Part shown: piece by piece, positions 19,452 through 28,973 of the stretch
How the letters are laid out: each line of letters opens with the position of its first letter
How positions within the stretch are numbered: the first letter of the stretch is position 1
Assembly: GCF_900142195.1 (NCBI RefSeq)
Contig: NZ_FRAB01000008.1
Span: 124,001 to 188,000 of the forward strand
Length of the DNA stretch: 64,000 nt
Direction: 5' to 3'
Origin: Paraburkholderia terricola
Lineage (GTDB): Bacteria; Pseudomonadota; Gammaproteobacteria; Burkholderiales; Burkholderiaceae
Notes under the pieces: model-generated
The model's input: only the letters and a program-made list of their open reading frames with translations
The model's database searches: none
Told to the model about the DNA's origin: nothing
Made by a program: the position numbers and the translations under genes

Positions 19452-19979
19452 ATGAGCGCTATTACCATCACGTCCCTTTCCGCCGACGACCTCGTTCGCC
19501 ATCTTCCCGAACTCGGCGCGCTGCTGCGTGCCTGTGTGCATGACGGAGCCAGCATCGGTTTTGTGTTGCCGTATGGCGTCGAGGAAAGCGAGGCGTTCTG
19601 GAGCGGCAAGGTGCTGCCGTCGCTGCGGGCGGGCGGACTGAAGTTGTTCGTCGCGCGGCTGGGCGATGCGATTGCCGGCACCGTGCAACTGGATTACGAC
19701 ACGATGCCGAATCAGCGTCATCGCGCGGAAGTGCGCAAGCTGCTGGTCCACCCCGCGTTTCGCCGCCGGGGTGTCGCGAGAGCGCTGATGATGGAACTGG
19801 AAAGCCACGCGCGGCGACTCGAACGCAGCCTGCTCACGCTCGATACCCGCACCGGCGACAGCGCCGAGCCGCTTTATGCGGCGCTGGGTTATCAGACGGT
19901 GGGTGTGATCCCGGCTTATGCGCGCGCACCGCATGACGATGGATTCGATTCGACCACCATCATGTATAAGGCGCTATAG
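19452..19979 (+). CDS. GNAT family N-acetyltransferase
   Basis: 175 residues with the GNAT core: strand and pyrophosphate-binding loop VRKLLVHPAFRRRGVARALM (R/Q-x-x-G-x-A) and the later YAALGYQTVGVIP. It should transfer acetyl from acetyl-CoA to an amine of a small molecule or protein. Coupled to the XRE-cupin regulator, which hints at detoxification or modification of the regulator's ligand. No closer assignment is possible. Confidence 0.88.
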   Translation: MSAITITSLSADDLVRHLPELGALLRACVHDGASIGFVLPYGVEESEAFWSGKVLPSLRAGGLKLFVARLGDAIAGTVQLDYDTMPNQRHRAEVRKLLVHPAFRRRGVARALMMELESHARRLERSLLTLDTRTGDSAEPLYAALGYQTVGVIPAYARAPHDDGFDSTTIMYKAL

Positions 19980-20061
19980 CCGCGGGTTGAGCGTGACAGG
20001 GTGTCGATGGCGAGGTCGAACGACATCACGCCATGGCTATCGCTCTCTTCACTCTCTTCGC

Positions 20062-20694
20062 TCAGCGCCGCGGATCGAGCGCGATACGCACCGCGAGACC
20101 GGCCAGCACCGTGCCCATCAGCCAGCGCTGCACTTGCAGCCAAAACGGCCGCCCCGCGAGAAACCCGGCAATCGATCCGGCCATGCTGGCGATCAGCGCA
20201 TTCACCGTCACCGCGATGACGATCTGCACGCAGCCGAGCGCGATCGATTGCGTCAGCACACTGCCGTGTCCCGGTGAAATGAATTGCGGCAGCAGCGACA
20301 GATACATCACCGCGATCTTCGGATTCGCGAGGTTCGTGACGAGGCCCATCGTAAACAGCTTGCGGCTGCTGTCGTGCGGCAGATCGCGCACCTGGAACGG
20401 CGAACGGCCGCCGGGCTTGACCGCCTGCCACGCCAGATACAGCAGGTAGAGCGCGCCGCCGAAACGCAATGCGTCGTAGGCGTAGGGCACCGTCAACAGC
20501 AACGCGGTAATGCCGAACGCCGCGCAGAACATGTAGAACACGTAGCCGAGCGCCACGCCGCCGAGCGAGACCAGCCCCGCGCGCCGCCCCTGGCAGAGCG
20601 ATCGGGAGATCAGGTAGATCATGTTCGGCCCTGGCGTCAGCACCATGCCGAACGAGACGAGAGCGAAAGCGAGCAGCGTTGCGGCGGTGGGCAC
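20062..20694 (-). CDS. LysE/RhtB family amino-acid exporter
   Basis: 210 residues with five to six hydrophobic helices. The family signature GMVLTPGPNMIYLISRSL is present near residues 16-33, together with YLLYLAWQAVK and LVTNLANPKIAVMYLSLLPQF. Members expel amino acids or related metabolites. The start has AGGAGA immediately upstream. Converges with the GNAT gene; 81 bp upstream lies the acetate kinase stop on the same strand, so it could be weakly read through from that operon. Substrate unknown. Confidence 0.88.
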   Translation of the reverse strand: MPTAATLLAFALVSFGMVLTPGPNMIYLISRSLCQGRRAGLVSLGGVALGYVFYMFCAAFGITALLLTVPYAYDALRFGGALYLLYLAWQAVKPGGRSPFQVRDLPHDSSRKLFTMGLVTNLANPKIAVMYLSLLPQFISPGHGSVLTQSIALGCVQIVIAVTVNALIASMAGSIAGFLAGRPFWLQVQRWLMGTVLAGLAVRIALDPRR

Positions 20695-20775
20695 GGCATT
20701 CTCCTGGGTGATTGTTGTGAGTCGGACAATGCCGCCAAATATAGCCGATGTGGCGGATTCCAGCTTGCAGGCGAA

Positions 20776-21933
20776 TCAGCCCGAATCCGCTTGCAGCAGT
20801 GCCCGGCAATGCCGTGCGATCTGCTTTTCTTCCTCGGTATGAATCGCCCTCACCTTGCCTGCCGGATCGCCTTCGGCGAGTCCGAGGAACGACAGCCCGT
20901 CGCATACGCGTTTGCGAATCTCCTGACTGTGCTCGCCGATCCCCCCGGTAAACACCAGCAGATCGATGCCGCCGAGCAACGCCGCATAAGCGCCGATCGT
21001 CTTGCGCACGGCGGTGGCGAACGCGTCGAGCGCAAGCGCCGCATTCGCATCGCCGGCCGCGGCGCGTTTTTCGAGCGCCTGCATGTCGCTCTCGCCGTCC
21101 GCGTAACCGGCGAGTCCGCTGTGGCGATTCAGGAGCGTTTCCAGCGCGTCGGCATCGAGCTTCTCCACGCGCATCAGATACAGCAGCACGCCCGGGTCGA
21201 GGTCGCCGCTGCGCGTGCCCATCGGTACGCCGCCCGTCGGCGTCATACCCATCGACGTATCGACCGATTTGCCGTCGCGCAGCGCGCATACGCTCGACCC
21301 GTTGCCCAGATGCGCGAACACGGCGCGCGCCGGTAAGTCGGCACCGAGGCGGGTCACCAGCGATTCATACGACAGACCGTGAAAGCCGTAGCGAATCACG
21401 CCCGCCGCCGCATAACGGCGCGGCAATGCGAGCTGTGCGGCAAGCGGCGGCAGCGTCGCGTGAAACGCCGTATCGAAGCAGGCGAAATGCGGCGCGTCGC
21501 CGAAAATCTTCGCTGCTTCGTCGATCAAGCCGAGCGCGGGCGGGATATGCAGCGGCGCAAAGTGCACCGCATCCTGCAAGCGCTGGCGCACTTGCGCCGT
21601 CAAGCGCTGATGCGTGCGCAGATGCGGCCCGCCATGCACGACCCGGTGCCCCACCGCCGCGGGCCGCGCGTGGTTCTGCTGCGCGAGCACGGTGGCGAGC
21701 TTTTGCAGCGCATCGGTTTGCGACTCCAGCACGTGCGCCTGCTGCGCCAGCACGCGGCCGTCGGGCGACTTGATGCGCAAGCTGCCGTCGCGCCGGCCGA
21801 TGCCTTCGGCGCTGCCTTCCAGCAGCAAGGCTTCGTCGTCGCCCGAGCGCGTGAAGAGCCCGAACTTCAGCGACGACGAACCGCTGTTCAGCACCAGAAT
21901 CGGCGCGTGGCCCGGATGATCTCGCGTGTTCAT
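20776..21933 (-). CDS. ackA: Acetate kinase
   Basis: 385 residues. ASKHA-fold motifs: ILVLNSGSSSLKFGLF at the start, the central GYRVVHGG-like VGHRVVHGGP, FDTAFHATLP, HGLSYESLV, HLGNGSSVCA, MGMTPTGGVPMGTRSGDLDPG and the adenosine motif VFTGGIGEHSQEIR. It converts acetyl phosphate and ADP to acetate and ATP. Start 12 bp after the phosphoketolase stop with GAGG upstream. Co-transcription with phosphoketolase, rather than with phosphotransacetylase, means it harvests acetyl phosphate made directly from sugar phosphates. Confidence 0.96.
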   Translation of the reverse strand: MNTRDHPGHAPILVLNSGSSSLKFGLFTRSGDDEALLLEGSAEGIGRRDGSLRIKSPDGRVLAQQAHVLESQTDALQKLATVLAQQNHARPAAVGHRVVHGGPHLRTHQRLTAQVRQRLQDAVHFAPLHIPPALGLIDEAAKIFGDAPHFACFDTAFHATLPPLAAQLALPRRYAAAGVIRYGFHGLSYESLVTRLGADLPARAVFAHLGNGSSVCALRDGKSVDTSMGMTPTGGVPMGTRSGDLDPGVLLYLMRVEKLDADALETLLNRHSGLAGYADGESDMQALEKRAAAGDANAALALDAFATAVRKTIGAYAALLGGIDLLVFTGGIGEHSQEIRKRVCDGLSFLGLAEGDPAGKVRAIHTEEEKQIARHCRALLQADSG

Positions 21934-21945
21934 GACGGACCTCGC

Positions 21946-24339
21946 TCAGCTTCGCCACGTCCAGTTGCTGATTTCTTCCTTGTCGATACCCTCGGCATGC
22001 GCATGAGCGAGATGCTCGATGATCTGCCCGCGCAGCCATTCCTTCGCATGATCGCCGACGCCGCGCAGCTTCGGCACGCGGTCGATCACGTCGATCGCGA
22101 GCGAGAAACGGTCCACCTGATTGATGATCGCCAGTTCGAGCGGCGTATTGATGTTGCCCTTCTCGTGATAGCCGTGCACGTGCAGATTGTCGTGATTGGT
22201 GCGGTTATACGTGAGCTTGTGCACGAGCGACGCATACGAATGAAAGTTGAAGATCACCGGCTTGCTGGTGGTGAACAGCGAATCGAAATCGCGATTGCTG
22301 AGGCCGTGCGGATGCGCATGCTCGGGCATCAGGCGAAACAGATCGACCACGTTGACGAAGCGGATCTTCAGATCGGCGAAGCGCTCCTTCAGAAGCTGCA
22401 CGGCGGCGAGCGCTTCCATCGTGGCGATGTCGCCGGCGCAGGCGACCACCACGTCGGGCTCGGCGCCCTGATCGGTCGACGCCCAGTTCCAGATGCCGAT
22501 GCCCTTGGTGCAATGCGTGACGGCGGCGTCCATGTCGAGATACTGCAAATGCGGCTGCTTGTCGGCCACGATCACGTTGACGTAGTCGCGCGAACGCAGG
22601 CAATGATCGGCGACGCTCAACAGGCAGTTGGCGTCCGGCGGCAGATAAATGCGCACGACGTCCGGGCTTTTATTGGTGACGACGTCGAGAAAGCCGGGGT
22701 CCTGATGCGTGAAGCCGTTGTGATCCTGGCGCCATACGAGCGACGTGATCAGCAGATTGATCGACGGCACCGGCTGGCGCCAGCGAAGCTCGCGCTTCGA
22801 CTTTTCCAGCCACTTGGCGTGCTGGTTGAACATGGAATCGATCACGTGCACGAACGCCTCGTAGGTGGCGAACAGGCCGTGCCGGCCGGTCAGCACGTAA
22901 CCCTCGAACCAGCCTTCGAGCGTGTGCTCGCTGAGCATTTCCATCACGCGGCCGTCCGGCGCGAGCGCGCCGCCGTCCGCGTCGTTCGGCTCGCTCTCCG
23001 CGAGCCAGGTTTTCGCCGACGCGTCGTAGATCGCCGTCAGCTTGTTGCTCGCGGTTTCGTCGGGCCCGAACACGCGGAAGTTCGTCATGTTGTGGCGCAT
23101 CACGTCGCGCAGAAACTTGCCGAGCGCGTCGGTGGGCGAGGTGTAGGCGCCGCCCGGTTTTTTCACGGCCACCGCATAGTCGCGAAACGGCGGCAGATCG
23201 AGCGCCTTGCTCAGCAAGCCGCCGTTCGCATGCGGATTGGCGCTGATGCGGCGCGCGCCCTTGGGCGCGAGCTCACGCAACTCTTTCACCAGACGCCCGC
23301 TTTCGTCGAATAGCGACTCGGGCTCGTAACTACGCAGCCACTCCTCGACCAGTTTCAGGCTCCTGCCGTTCGCGACCGGATCGAGCACCGGCACCTGATG
23401 CGCGCGCCACGAGCCCTCCACCTTGTGGCCGTCCACTTCCTTCGGACCGGTCCAGCCTTTCGGCGAACGCAGCACGATCATCGGCCAGCGCGGGCGCGAT
23501 GCGTCGTTGGTTTCACGCGCGTGCTGCTGAATCGCGCGAATCTCGCCGATGCATTGATCGAGCGTCGCCGCCATGTGCTGATGCATGGAGTCGGGATCGT
23601 CGCCCTCGACGAAATACGGTTTGTGGCCGTAGCCGGTCAGCAGGGCTTCGAGTTCCTCGCGGGGAATGCGCGCGAGAATGGTCGGATTGGCGATCTTGTA
23701 GCCGTTCAGATGCAGAACCGGCAGCACCGCGCCGTCGCGGATCGGGTTGAGGAATTTGTTCGAATGCCACGCGGTGGCGAGCGGGCCGGTTTCGGCCTCG
23801 CCGTCGCCGATCATCACCGCGACGATCAGATCGGGATTGTCGAACGCGGCGCCGTAACCGTGCGACAGGCTGTAGCCGAGTTCGCCGCCTTCATGAATCG
23901 AGCCTGGCGTTTCCGGCGTGCAGTGCGAGCCGATGCCGCCCGGGAACGAGAACTGCCGGAAGAAGCGCCGCATGCCGGCTTCGTCCTCGCTGCGGTCGGG
24001 GTAGATTTCGGCGTAATGGCCCTCCAGATAACTATGCGCCAGCGTGGCCGGTGCGCCGTGACCGGGACCGGCCACGTAGATCATGTCGAGATCCAGCTTG
24101 TTGATCAGCCGGTTCAGATGCACCAGCAGGAAACTCTGCCCAGGGTCCGAGCCCCAATGGCCCAGCAGGCGGTTCTTGATGTGTTCGGGTTTGAGCGGTT
24201 CGCGCAGCAGCGGATTGTCGCGCAGATAGATCATGCCGGCCGAAAGGTAGTTGCAGGCGCGCCAGTAGCGGTCCATGTTGCGCAACGTGTTCGGGTCCAA
24301 GGTTTGTGGCGGCGTGGGACGGGAGGTTGCTTCGGCCAT
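21946..24339 (-). CDS. xfp: Phosphoketolase
   Basis: 797 residues, full length for the thiamine-diphosphate XFP family. Readable signatures are [45 protein letters not shown], the TPP motif [20 protein letters not shown], and [17 protein letters not shown]. The enzyme splits xylulose-5-phosphate (and often fructose-6-phosphate) with phosphate, giving acetyl phosphate plus glyceraldehyde-3-phosphate (or erythrose-4-phosphate). GAGGAG lies before the ATG. First gene of an operon with ackA. Whether it takes C5 only or both substrates cannot be told. Confidence 0.96.
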   Translation of the reverse strand: MAEATSRPTPPQTLDPNTLRNMDRYWRACNYLSAGMIYLRDNPLLREPLKPEHIKNRLLGHWGSDPGQSFLLVHLNRLINKLDLDMIYVAGPGHGAPATLAHSYLEGHYAEIYPDRSEDEAGMRRFFRQFSFPGGIGSHCTPETPGSIHEGGELGYSLSHGYGAAFDNPDLIVAVMIGDGEAETGPLATAWHSNKFLNPIRDGAVLPVLHLNGYKIANPTILARIPREELEALLTGYGHKPYFVEGDDPDSMHQHMAATLDQCIGEIRAIQQHARETNDASRPRWPMIVLRSPKGWTGPKEVDGHKVEGSWRAHQVPVLDPVANGRSLKLVEEWLRSYEPESLFDESGRLVKELRELAPKGARRISANPHANGGLLSKALDLPPFRDYAVAVKKPGGAYTSPTDALGKFLRDVMRHNMTNFRVFGPDETASNKLTAIYDASAKTWLAESEPNDADGGALAPDGRVMEMLSEHTLEGWFEGYVLTGRHGLFATYEAFVHVIDSMFNQHAKWLEKSKRELRWRQPVPSINLLITSLVWRQDHNGFTHQDPGFLDVVTNKSPDVVRIYLPPDANCLLSVADHCLRSRDYVNVIVADKQPHLQYLDMDAAVTHCTKGIGIWNWASTDQGAEPDVVVACAGDIATMEALAAVQLLKERFADLKIRFVNVVDLFRLMPEHAHPHGLSNRDFDSLFTTSKPVIFNFHSYASLVHKLTYNRTNHDNLHVHGYHEKGNINTPLELAIINQVDRFSLAIDVIDRVPKLRGVGDHAKEWLRGQIIEHLAHAHAEGIDKEEISNWTWRS

Positions 24340-24613
24340 GACGTGACTCCTCGAAAGGGACTCTCAGGCAGGTTAGCGGATGCGGCAGCGGTGTGACAGG
24401 CGGCGTGCGTCAGCGTTCGATGCAATCGCGCAAAGCTTGATCTGGCTCCGGGTGCGCGTGTTATGCATGCGCGCCGTGCATGCGTCGCCGCAGGCATTGT
24501 GCGAGTATTAAGACCATATTAAGCGAATGTGTTTAAGCTCCTCATGCTGAATGCGCGACGGCGGACCGCATCTGGCGTATTCCGCATTGTTCGCCTTTCA
24601 TATCAACCTCACC

Positions 24614-24739
24614 ATGTCGACTCCCAGCCGCTTCAAGACGCCCCTGATCGTTGTTCTCTCGCTCGTGCTGTTGTGCGCGGGCCTCGCTGTTTTGGTCGGC
24701 ATCTTTGGGTTGCTGGTTAAGGTGTTTGGTGGTGGGTAG
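24614..24739 (+). CDS. Small single-helix membrane protein, 41 aa
   Basis: MSTPSRFKTPLIVV leads into one long hydrophobic helix ending LLVKVFGGG. One transmembrane segment with a short positive N-terminus. No family recognised and no clear ribosome-binding site, so coding status is moderate. It lies in the 560-bp stretch between the phosphoketolase start and the PAAR gene. The stretch before it (24490-24540) is AT-rich, with repeated TTAAG words, and probably holds promoters. Confidence 0.45.
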   Translation: MSTPSRFKTPLIVVLSLVLLCAGLAVLVGIFGLLVKVFGGG

Positions 24740-24899
24740 CGCGGTGCTGTTGGGGGTGCGGCGGCGCAGCATGTTTGTGCTGGTTGAGGTCTCCGGCGCC
24801 GCCGGCTAGCGGCTGCGCTCCCTATCCATTCATGGGTAGAGAATTCTGCAAGCTTGTGAATGGAGCGCTGCTTAACCAGCGATACCACTCAATGCGCGA

Positions 24900-25601
24900 T
24901 CATGCGACCTCGCTTTGGTCGAGCCCTTGCTCTCGCATCCGCGCGTCAGTAACAACCTCGAAACTTTCCGGACTCGCGGCTCCCTTGCGCTCGGGACTAT
25001 CGGTGATGATGTCGCCGTTATCGAGCACGCTACCCACATACGCGAATCGGGCGAGTTCTGGATCGGTTCGCATCGCGAGCCCGCTAACGACTCGCGCGGT
25101 GGTTCCGTCCGCATACTGCACGCGGTCGCCGATCACGCCGACGTTCACCCGCGCACCGTCCACATTCCATTCGCCGCCCGGCTCTCGCAGCACGCCGCCG
25201 CGCGCGGTAGTCGATCCACAAAGCGCAAGACGCAAACCCGGCCGATGAGGCGGCGGAACATACGACGGATCGAACAGCCCCTCGGGTGTTTCATCCGCGC
25301 CGACGAACAGGCCCGACTCGCCATCGTCCCACGGAGTGGATACGATCCTGTCGCCGTTGCTCAGGCGGCTGCCCACAAGCGCGAAACAGCGATCGCCATC
25401 TGACCCGAGCGAGCCCGAGCCATCGATAACGACAGCTTCGCTACCGTCGCGATAGCTGACGATATCGCCGACCAGCGCCACCTGAAGCCCGCCAATAACC
25501 CTCTCCGACGACGCGCAAGTGACATAGCCGCCGCGCCCGGTACGCGCGCCAATGGTGGCGAATGCGTACCTCGTGCCTTCAGGTTCCCGTCTGTCCGACA
25601 T
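24900..25601 (-). CDS. Tandem PAAR-domain protein
   Basis: 233 residues holding two PAAR-like repeats: the first from about residue 10 (YAFATIGARTGRGGYVT, VGDIVSYRDG, FALVGSRLSNGDRI), the second from about residue 120 (TTARGGVLRE, IGDRVQYADG, FAYVGSVLDNGDII). PAAR proteins form the metal-bound sharp tip of the type VI secretion spike. No VgrG, Hcp or immunity gene lies nearby. Start ATG 25601 is set by GGAGGG six bases upstream. Codon third positions are less G/C-rich than in neighbours, which suggests acquisition. A Burkholderia PAAR subfamily of this length exists; whether it is secreted is unknown. Confidence 0.8.
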   Translation of the reverse strand: MSDRREPEGTRYAFATIGARTGRGGYVTCASSERVIGGLQVALVGDIVSYRDGSEAVVIDGSGSLGSDGDRCFALVGSRLSNGDRIVSTPWDDGESGLFVGADETPEGLFDPSYVPPPHRPGLRLALCGSTTARGGVLREPGGEWNVDGARVNVGVIGDRVQYADGTTARVVSGLAMRTDPELARFAYVGSVLDNGDIITDSPERKGAASPESFEVVTDARMREQGLDQSEVA

Positions 25602-25901
25602 CTCCATCCCTCCACGAAAGGTGCAGCGCAACCGGGCTGAAATCACGACCGGCGCGATAGAGCGGTTTCTCTCCGCTGGCCCGAAATCCTCGGTGGAAGC
25701 AAGCCGTCCTCATATCGGACAAGTATGAAAAACGGCACGAATCATGCGTATTGCATCGCGCGCGCATTCAATTGACGTGCGACAAATCCGATATGGTGAA
25801 TTGGGTGCGCGCGGGCATGCGCATGCATGCGGGGCACGGAATGTGTATGCTGGCTGAGATTCCCTGCGCGCATGACGCGCGCCGACTGAAAGGAGATGCC
25901 A
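25602..25901. promoter_or_regulatory. Intergenic region between PAAR and ankyrin genes
   Basis: About 300 bp, divergent arrangement, AT-richer than the surroundings (for example 25720-25800). It should carry promoters in both directions; TTGACG at 25771-25776 is a possible -35 for the ankyrin gene but no convincing -10 is spaced correctly. No gene seen. Confidence 0.3.
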
Positions 25902-26438
25902 TTGACGGACCGCACTGAACCTTCCCCGTCCGCGAAACCGCAACTCGATCCCGAGTTGCTCGAACTGGCGCATGAAGTCTTCGACCTTGCGCGGCGCGGC
26001 GACGCCACCATGCTCGCCGCCGTGATCGAAAAAGGCGTGCCGCCGAACCTGCGCAACGATAAAGGCGACAGCCTCGTCATGCTCGCGAGCTACCACGGTC
26101 ATGTGGATGCCGTGCGCACGCTGCTCGAACTCGGCGCCGATCCGAATCTGCGCAACGACAACGGGCAGACGCCGATCGCGGGCGCCGCATTCAAGGGCTT
26201 CGATGCGGTGATCGAAACCTTGCTCGCGCATGGCGCGGACGTGGAAGGCGCGTCGCCGGACGGCCGCACCGCGCTGATGGTCGCCGCGATGTTCAATCGC
26301 ACGGCGATCATGGACTTGCTGATTGCGCACGGCGCGAACCCGCAGGCCCGCGACGCCAACGGCGTGACGGCCACGGATGCGGCGGGCAGGATGGGCGCAC
26401 GAGACGCGCAAGCGCGCTTGAAGGAACTGGGTTCCTGA
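25902..26438 (+). CDS. Ankyrin-repeat protein
   Basis: 178 residues with about four ankyrin repeats, e.g. KGDSLVMLASYHGHVDAVRTLLELGADPNLRN, NGQTPIAGAAFKGFDAVIETLLAHGADVE, DGRTALMVAAMFNRTAIMDLLIAHGANPQARD (each read separately). These form a protein-binding surface; no signal peptide, so cytoplasmic. Start chosen as TTG 25902, six bases after AGGAG; the ATG at 25896 sits directly against that site and is less likely. The neighbour on the left is a PAAR protein, but the two genes diverge and no link is evident. Confidence 0.85.
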   Translation: MTDRTEPSPSAKPQLDPELLELAHEVFDLARRGDATMLAAVIEKGVPPNLRNDKGDSLVMLASYHGHVDAVRTLLELGADPNLRNDNGQTPIAGAAFKGFDAVIETLLAHGADVEGASPDGRTALMVAAMFNRTAIMDLLIAHGANPQARDANGVTATDAAGRMGARDAQARLKELGS

Positions 26439-26455
26439 GGGTTGCGTTGCGCGCC

Positions 26456-26493
26456 GGGGTTGGTGTAAGGATCGGCGTCCGGAAACCAACCCC
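26456..26493. terminator. Stem-loop between convergent ankyrin and HAD genes
   Basis: GGGGTTGGT pairs exactly with ACCAACCCC across a 20-base loop. It sits between the stops of two convergent genes, a usual place for a bidirectional terminator, but no T tract follows. Confidence 0.35.
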
Positions 26494-26499
26494 TGCCCG

Positions 26500-27192
26500 C
26501 TACCCTTTCGCGCCCATCAGCGACGCCACATCGATCTCCGCCAATTCGCCGATCCTTTCTATCGTCACATCGGCCGGCGGATTATTCGCAATCTCTTTCG
26601 GATCGAAAGCATAGTGGCCCTGGCGGGGAAACACCGTGGTCAATTCCGCGCCCCACGCCTTTTTCATGGCCGCGAGAATCCGCAATTTGTCGTCCACCAT
26701 CACATAGCGGCGCGCCGGATAACACGCCATCACCTGATCGAGCATCTGCTCCTTATGGACGTAAATCAGCACGCGGCCCTCGACCTCTTCCCATAGGCCC
26801 GAACGGGCGATCTTGCGCGGCTGGAACACCACGTCGCCGTCGGAGAGAATCACCGTGGGCCCATGTTTCGCCAGATTCCGAAGCGCATCCAATGCGCCGG
26901 GATACAGCCGGTTCGCAAATGGATAGTCGATCAGGAACGACGACATCAACAGCAGGCGCGTATCCCGCGGATGCCCCATCCTGTAACGCTGCAACGCGCC
27001 CAGGTAGTCGGCATAGCCGAGCTCGGCGCGCAAGTCCTCGAAAATTTCCCAGTACTGCGCGCTGTTCTCCGCGCCGAATTCGCGCATCATGTGCGCGCGC
27101 AAATCCGTCAGCACATGATCGTTGTCGAGCAAGGTGTTGTCGCAGTCGAACAGGAACACGACGTCGTGCGGCGCGGCTTGAGTGGCTTGCAT
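26500..27192 (-). CDS. HAD family hydrolase
   Basis: 230 residues. HAD motif I is FLFDCDNTLLDN (D-x-D-x-T), motif II is in TVILSDGDVV, and the lysine/acidic motifs lie in the YVMVDDKLRILAAMKKAWG region. A helical cap (HMMREFGAENSAQYWEIF) points to a C1-cap phosphatase of small molecules. GGAG lies nine bases before the ATG. Directly upstream on the same strand is a fragment resembling the end of 6-phosphogluconate dehydrogenase. Substrate unknown. Confidence 0.85.
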   Translation of the reverse strand: MQATQAAPHDVVFLFDCDNTLLDNDHVLTDLRAHMMREFGAENSAQYWEIFEDLRAELGYADYLGALQRYRMGHPRDTRLLLMSSFLIDYPFANRLYPGALDALRNLAKHGPTVILSDGDVVFQPRKIARSGLWEEVEGRVLIYVHKEQMLDQVMACYPARRYVMVDDKLRILAAMKKAWGAELTTVFPRQGHYAFDPKEIANNPPADVTIERIGELAEIDVASLMGAKG

Positions 27193-27219
27193 CGCGATTC
27201 TCCAGGTTGGCGCTGTCAG

Positions 27220-27327
27220 TCAGATCTCCGGCCCGCCGTCGGGCGTGGCCGCTTTCTCGAGGTGGCCGCCGAAGTCATGCCGCATCGCCGACAGCACGCG
27301 GTTCGCGAAGTCCGCCTCGCGCACAGG
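27220..27327 (-). pseudogene. Likely 3' remnant of 6-phosphogluconate dehydrogenase
   Basis: The last ~35 codons of a frame ending at 27220 read READFANRVLSAMRHDFGGH followed by LEKA. This matches my memory of the C-terminus of short-form 6-phosphogluconate dehydrogenases (F-A-x-K/R-x-L-x-A-M/L-R-x-x-FGGH). From this point the codons end almost always in G or C, while upstream codons of the same frame do not, as expected at a deletion junction near 27327. The rest of the enzyme is missing. An alternative is a real 50-residue peptide starting at 27372. No search was run. Confidence 0.45.
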
Positions 27328-27403
27328 ACAAAAGTTAGCAGCGTTGCAGCGCCCGTGCAGCGAACCTGACATCGCCCGGCTCATCGGCCACCCCAGCGGC
27401 GCG

Positions 27404-28726
27404 CTATTGCCGCCGCGCCTGCACCCTGCCGTACTGCTCGCGCGCGACACGCCGCAGCGCGCGCCACATCAGCGGATAGCGATAACCCGGCACTGCGAAC
27501 AGCACCAGCGCGCACAGCGCCAGCAAACCGCAGATCAGAAACGTGCCGCGATAGCTGAACGCCTGCACCAGCAAGCCCGACAACACACCCGAGAGAATCG
27601 AGCCGACCCGCGCCGCGTTGAAGAACAACGCGGTGGCGCGGCCGGGCGACTGCGGCATCAGATCCTGCACGTAAGTCATGCCGAGGCACGATGTCACCGC
27701 GACGACGAACGCGTTGAGAATCTGCATCGGGATCAGTACATGGACGCTCCCCGCCAGCGACATCGCGACGAAATACGCCGCGTGAACCGCCGCGCACGCC
27801 GCGAGCCAATTGGGCTTGTGCAGCGCGGACGACTTCGCGCCCAGCGCGAGCATCATCGGAATTTCCATCAACGCGCCGAGGCCGAGCATGATCGACACGT
27901 CCAGGTGCGTGCCCTCAAGGCCGTGCACGATGTAAAGCGGCAGCACGATCATGGTGGCGTTCGCGGCGAGGCCGAGCAGCGTGAGCGCGGCCACCGCGCG
28001 GCGAATATCGTTCGGCGACGCGACGCCGGGCAGGTGCTCATGCGCCTCTTCGCCGGGCGTGGTCAGCGGCGGCACGGTAATGGAAGCCGACGGCTCCGAG
28101 GCCGTGTCTTCCACCGTGTGATCGCCCAGATGGCCTTGCGGCTCCCGCATGCGCCAGACGATGACCGCGCAGGCCGCGAAACTGGCGGCGGCGAACAGGA
28201 ACAGCCCATAAAAGCCGGTGCCGGCGAGCACCAGCGCGCCCACTGACGGGCCGAACACCCACGCCGCCGACAGGATGGTCCGCAAGGTCGCGCTGGCGAA
28301 CGCGCGTTCCGCCGCATCCGGCACGGGCAAGGCTGCGCGGCTGAACGAAAACACCATCGAGATGGCCGAGCCGCCCGCGCCGATAAAGACGATGCCGACC
28401 ACCAGCAGCAACCGGTAGTCACGCACCACGCACAGACACAGATAGCCGAGCGCGGCGGCCACGAGCGCCGCCAGCAAGAGCGGCCGATGCCGTCCGCTCG
28501 CATCGCTCCAGCGGCCGGCAAAGGTGCTGGCGAGCACCCCGCTTGCCGCGATCAGCGTCATGAATACGCCGAGCCTGAACGGCGTCATGTCGGCGCGCTC
28601 GACGCCGAACAGCGACAGATAGGGAGCGGTGAAGGACATCGCCACCCCGAGCATCAGCGTGGCGGCGGCGAGCGGCTTGAAGCCGGGAATGCGCAGCAGG
28701 TCGAAAAAACGGGAGGTTTTCAACAC
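27404..28726 (-). CDS. MFS sugar efflux transporter (SetA/SetB-like)
   Basis: 440 residues with 12 predicted helices in two six-helix halves separated by a hydrophilic loop (about residues 205-235). N-terminal LRIPGFKPLAAATLMLGVAMSFTAPYLSLFGVERADMTPF (in parts) and the loop-2 motif FAGRWSDASGRHRPLLL are typical of the Set sugar-efflux group. Members export glucosides or lactose-like sugars and relieve sugar-phosphate stress. On the same strand upstream of the gnd-like remnant and HAD gene. Exact substrate unknown. Confidence 0.82.
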   Translation of the reverse strand: MLKTSRFFDLLRIPGFKPLAAATLMLGVAMSFTAPYLSLFGVERADMTPFRLGVFMTLIAASGVLASTFAGRWSDASGRHRPLLLAALVAAALGYLCLCVVRDYRLLLVVGIVFIGAGGSAISMVFSFSRAALPVPDAAERAFASATLRTILSAAWVFGPSVGALVLAGTGFYGLFLFAAASFAACAVIVWRMREPQGHLGDHTVEDTASEPSASITVPPLTTPGEEAHEHLPGVASPNDIRRAVAALTLLGLAANATMIVLPLYIVHGLEGTHLDVSIMLGLGALMEIPMMLALGAKSSALHKPNWLAACAAVHAAYFVAMSLAGSVHVLIPMQILNAFVVAVTSCLGMTYVQDLMPQSPGRATALFFNAARVGSILSGVLSGLLVQAFSYRGTFLICGLLALCALVLFAVPGYRYPLMWRALRRVAREQYGRVQARRQ

Positions 28727-28973
28727 AGGGGGCGGTGGGGTCAGGGAAAGAGCGCCTGCGGGCGCGACGCGCGCCGCCGACTTCGTGGCCGGAACGACCG
28801 GGGCATTATCGGCCGAGGCCGCGCTCGCGTAAACCCGCGTCGCCGCATCCCAACTTATATTTCACGCGCTGATCGGCGAACGGTGGAGGCGGCGTGAGCG
28901 ACTTGCCGCGCGCAGCGCGCAGGGTTGCGCCGCGGCCTTGCAATCGCCGGCGAGGTGGAACGCGGCATGAGTG

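Noticed and set aside
21379..23313. 644-codon frame opposite ackA/xfp
   Set aside because: Shadow; overlaps two well-supported genes.
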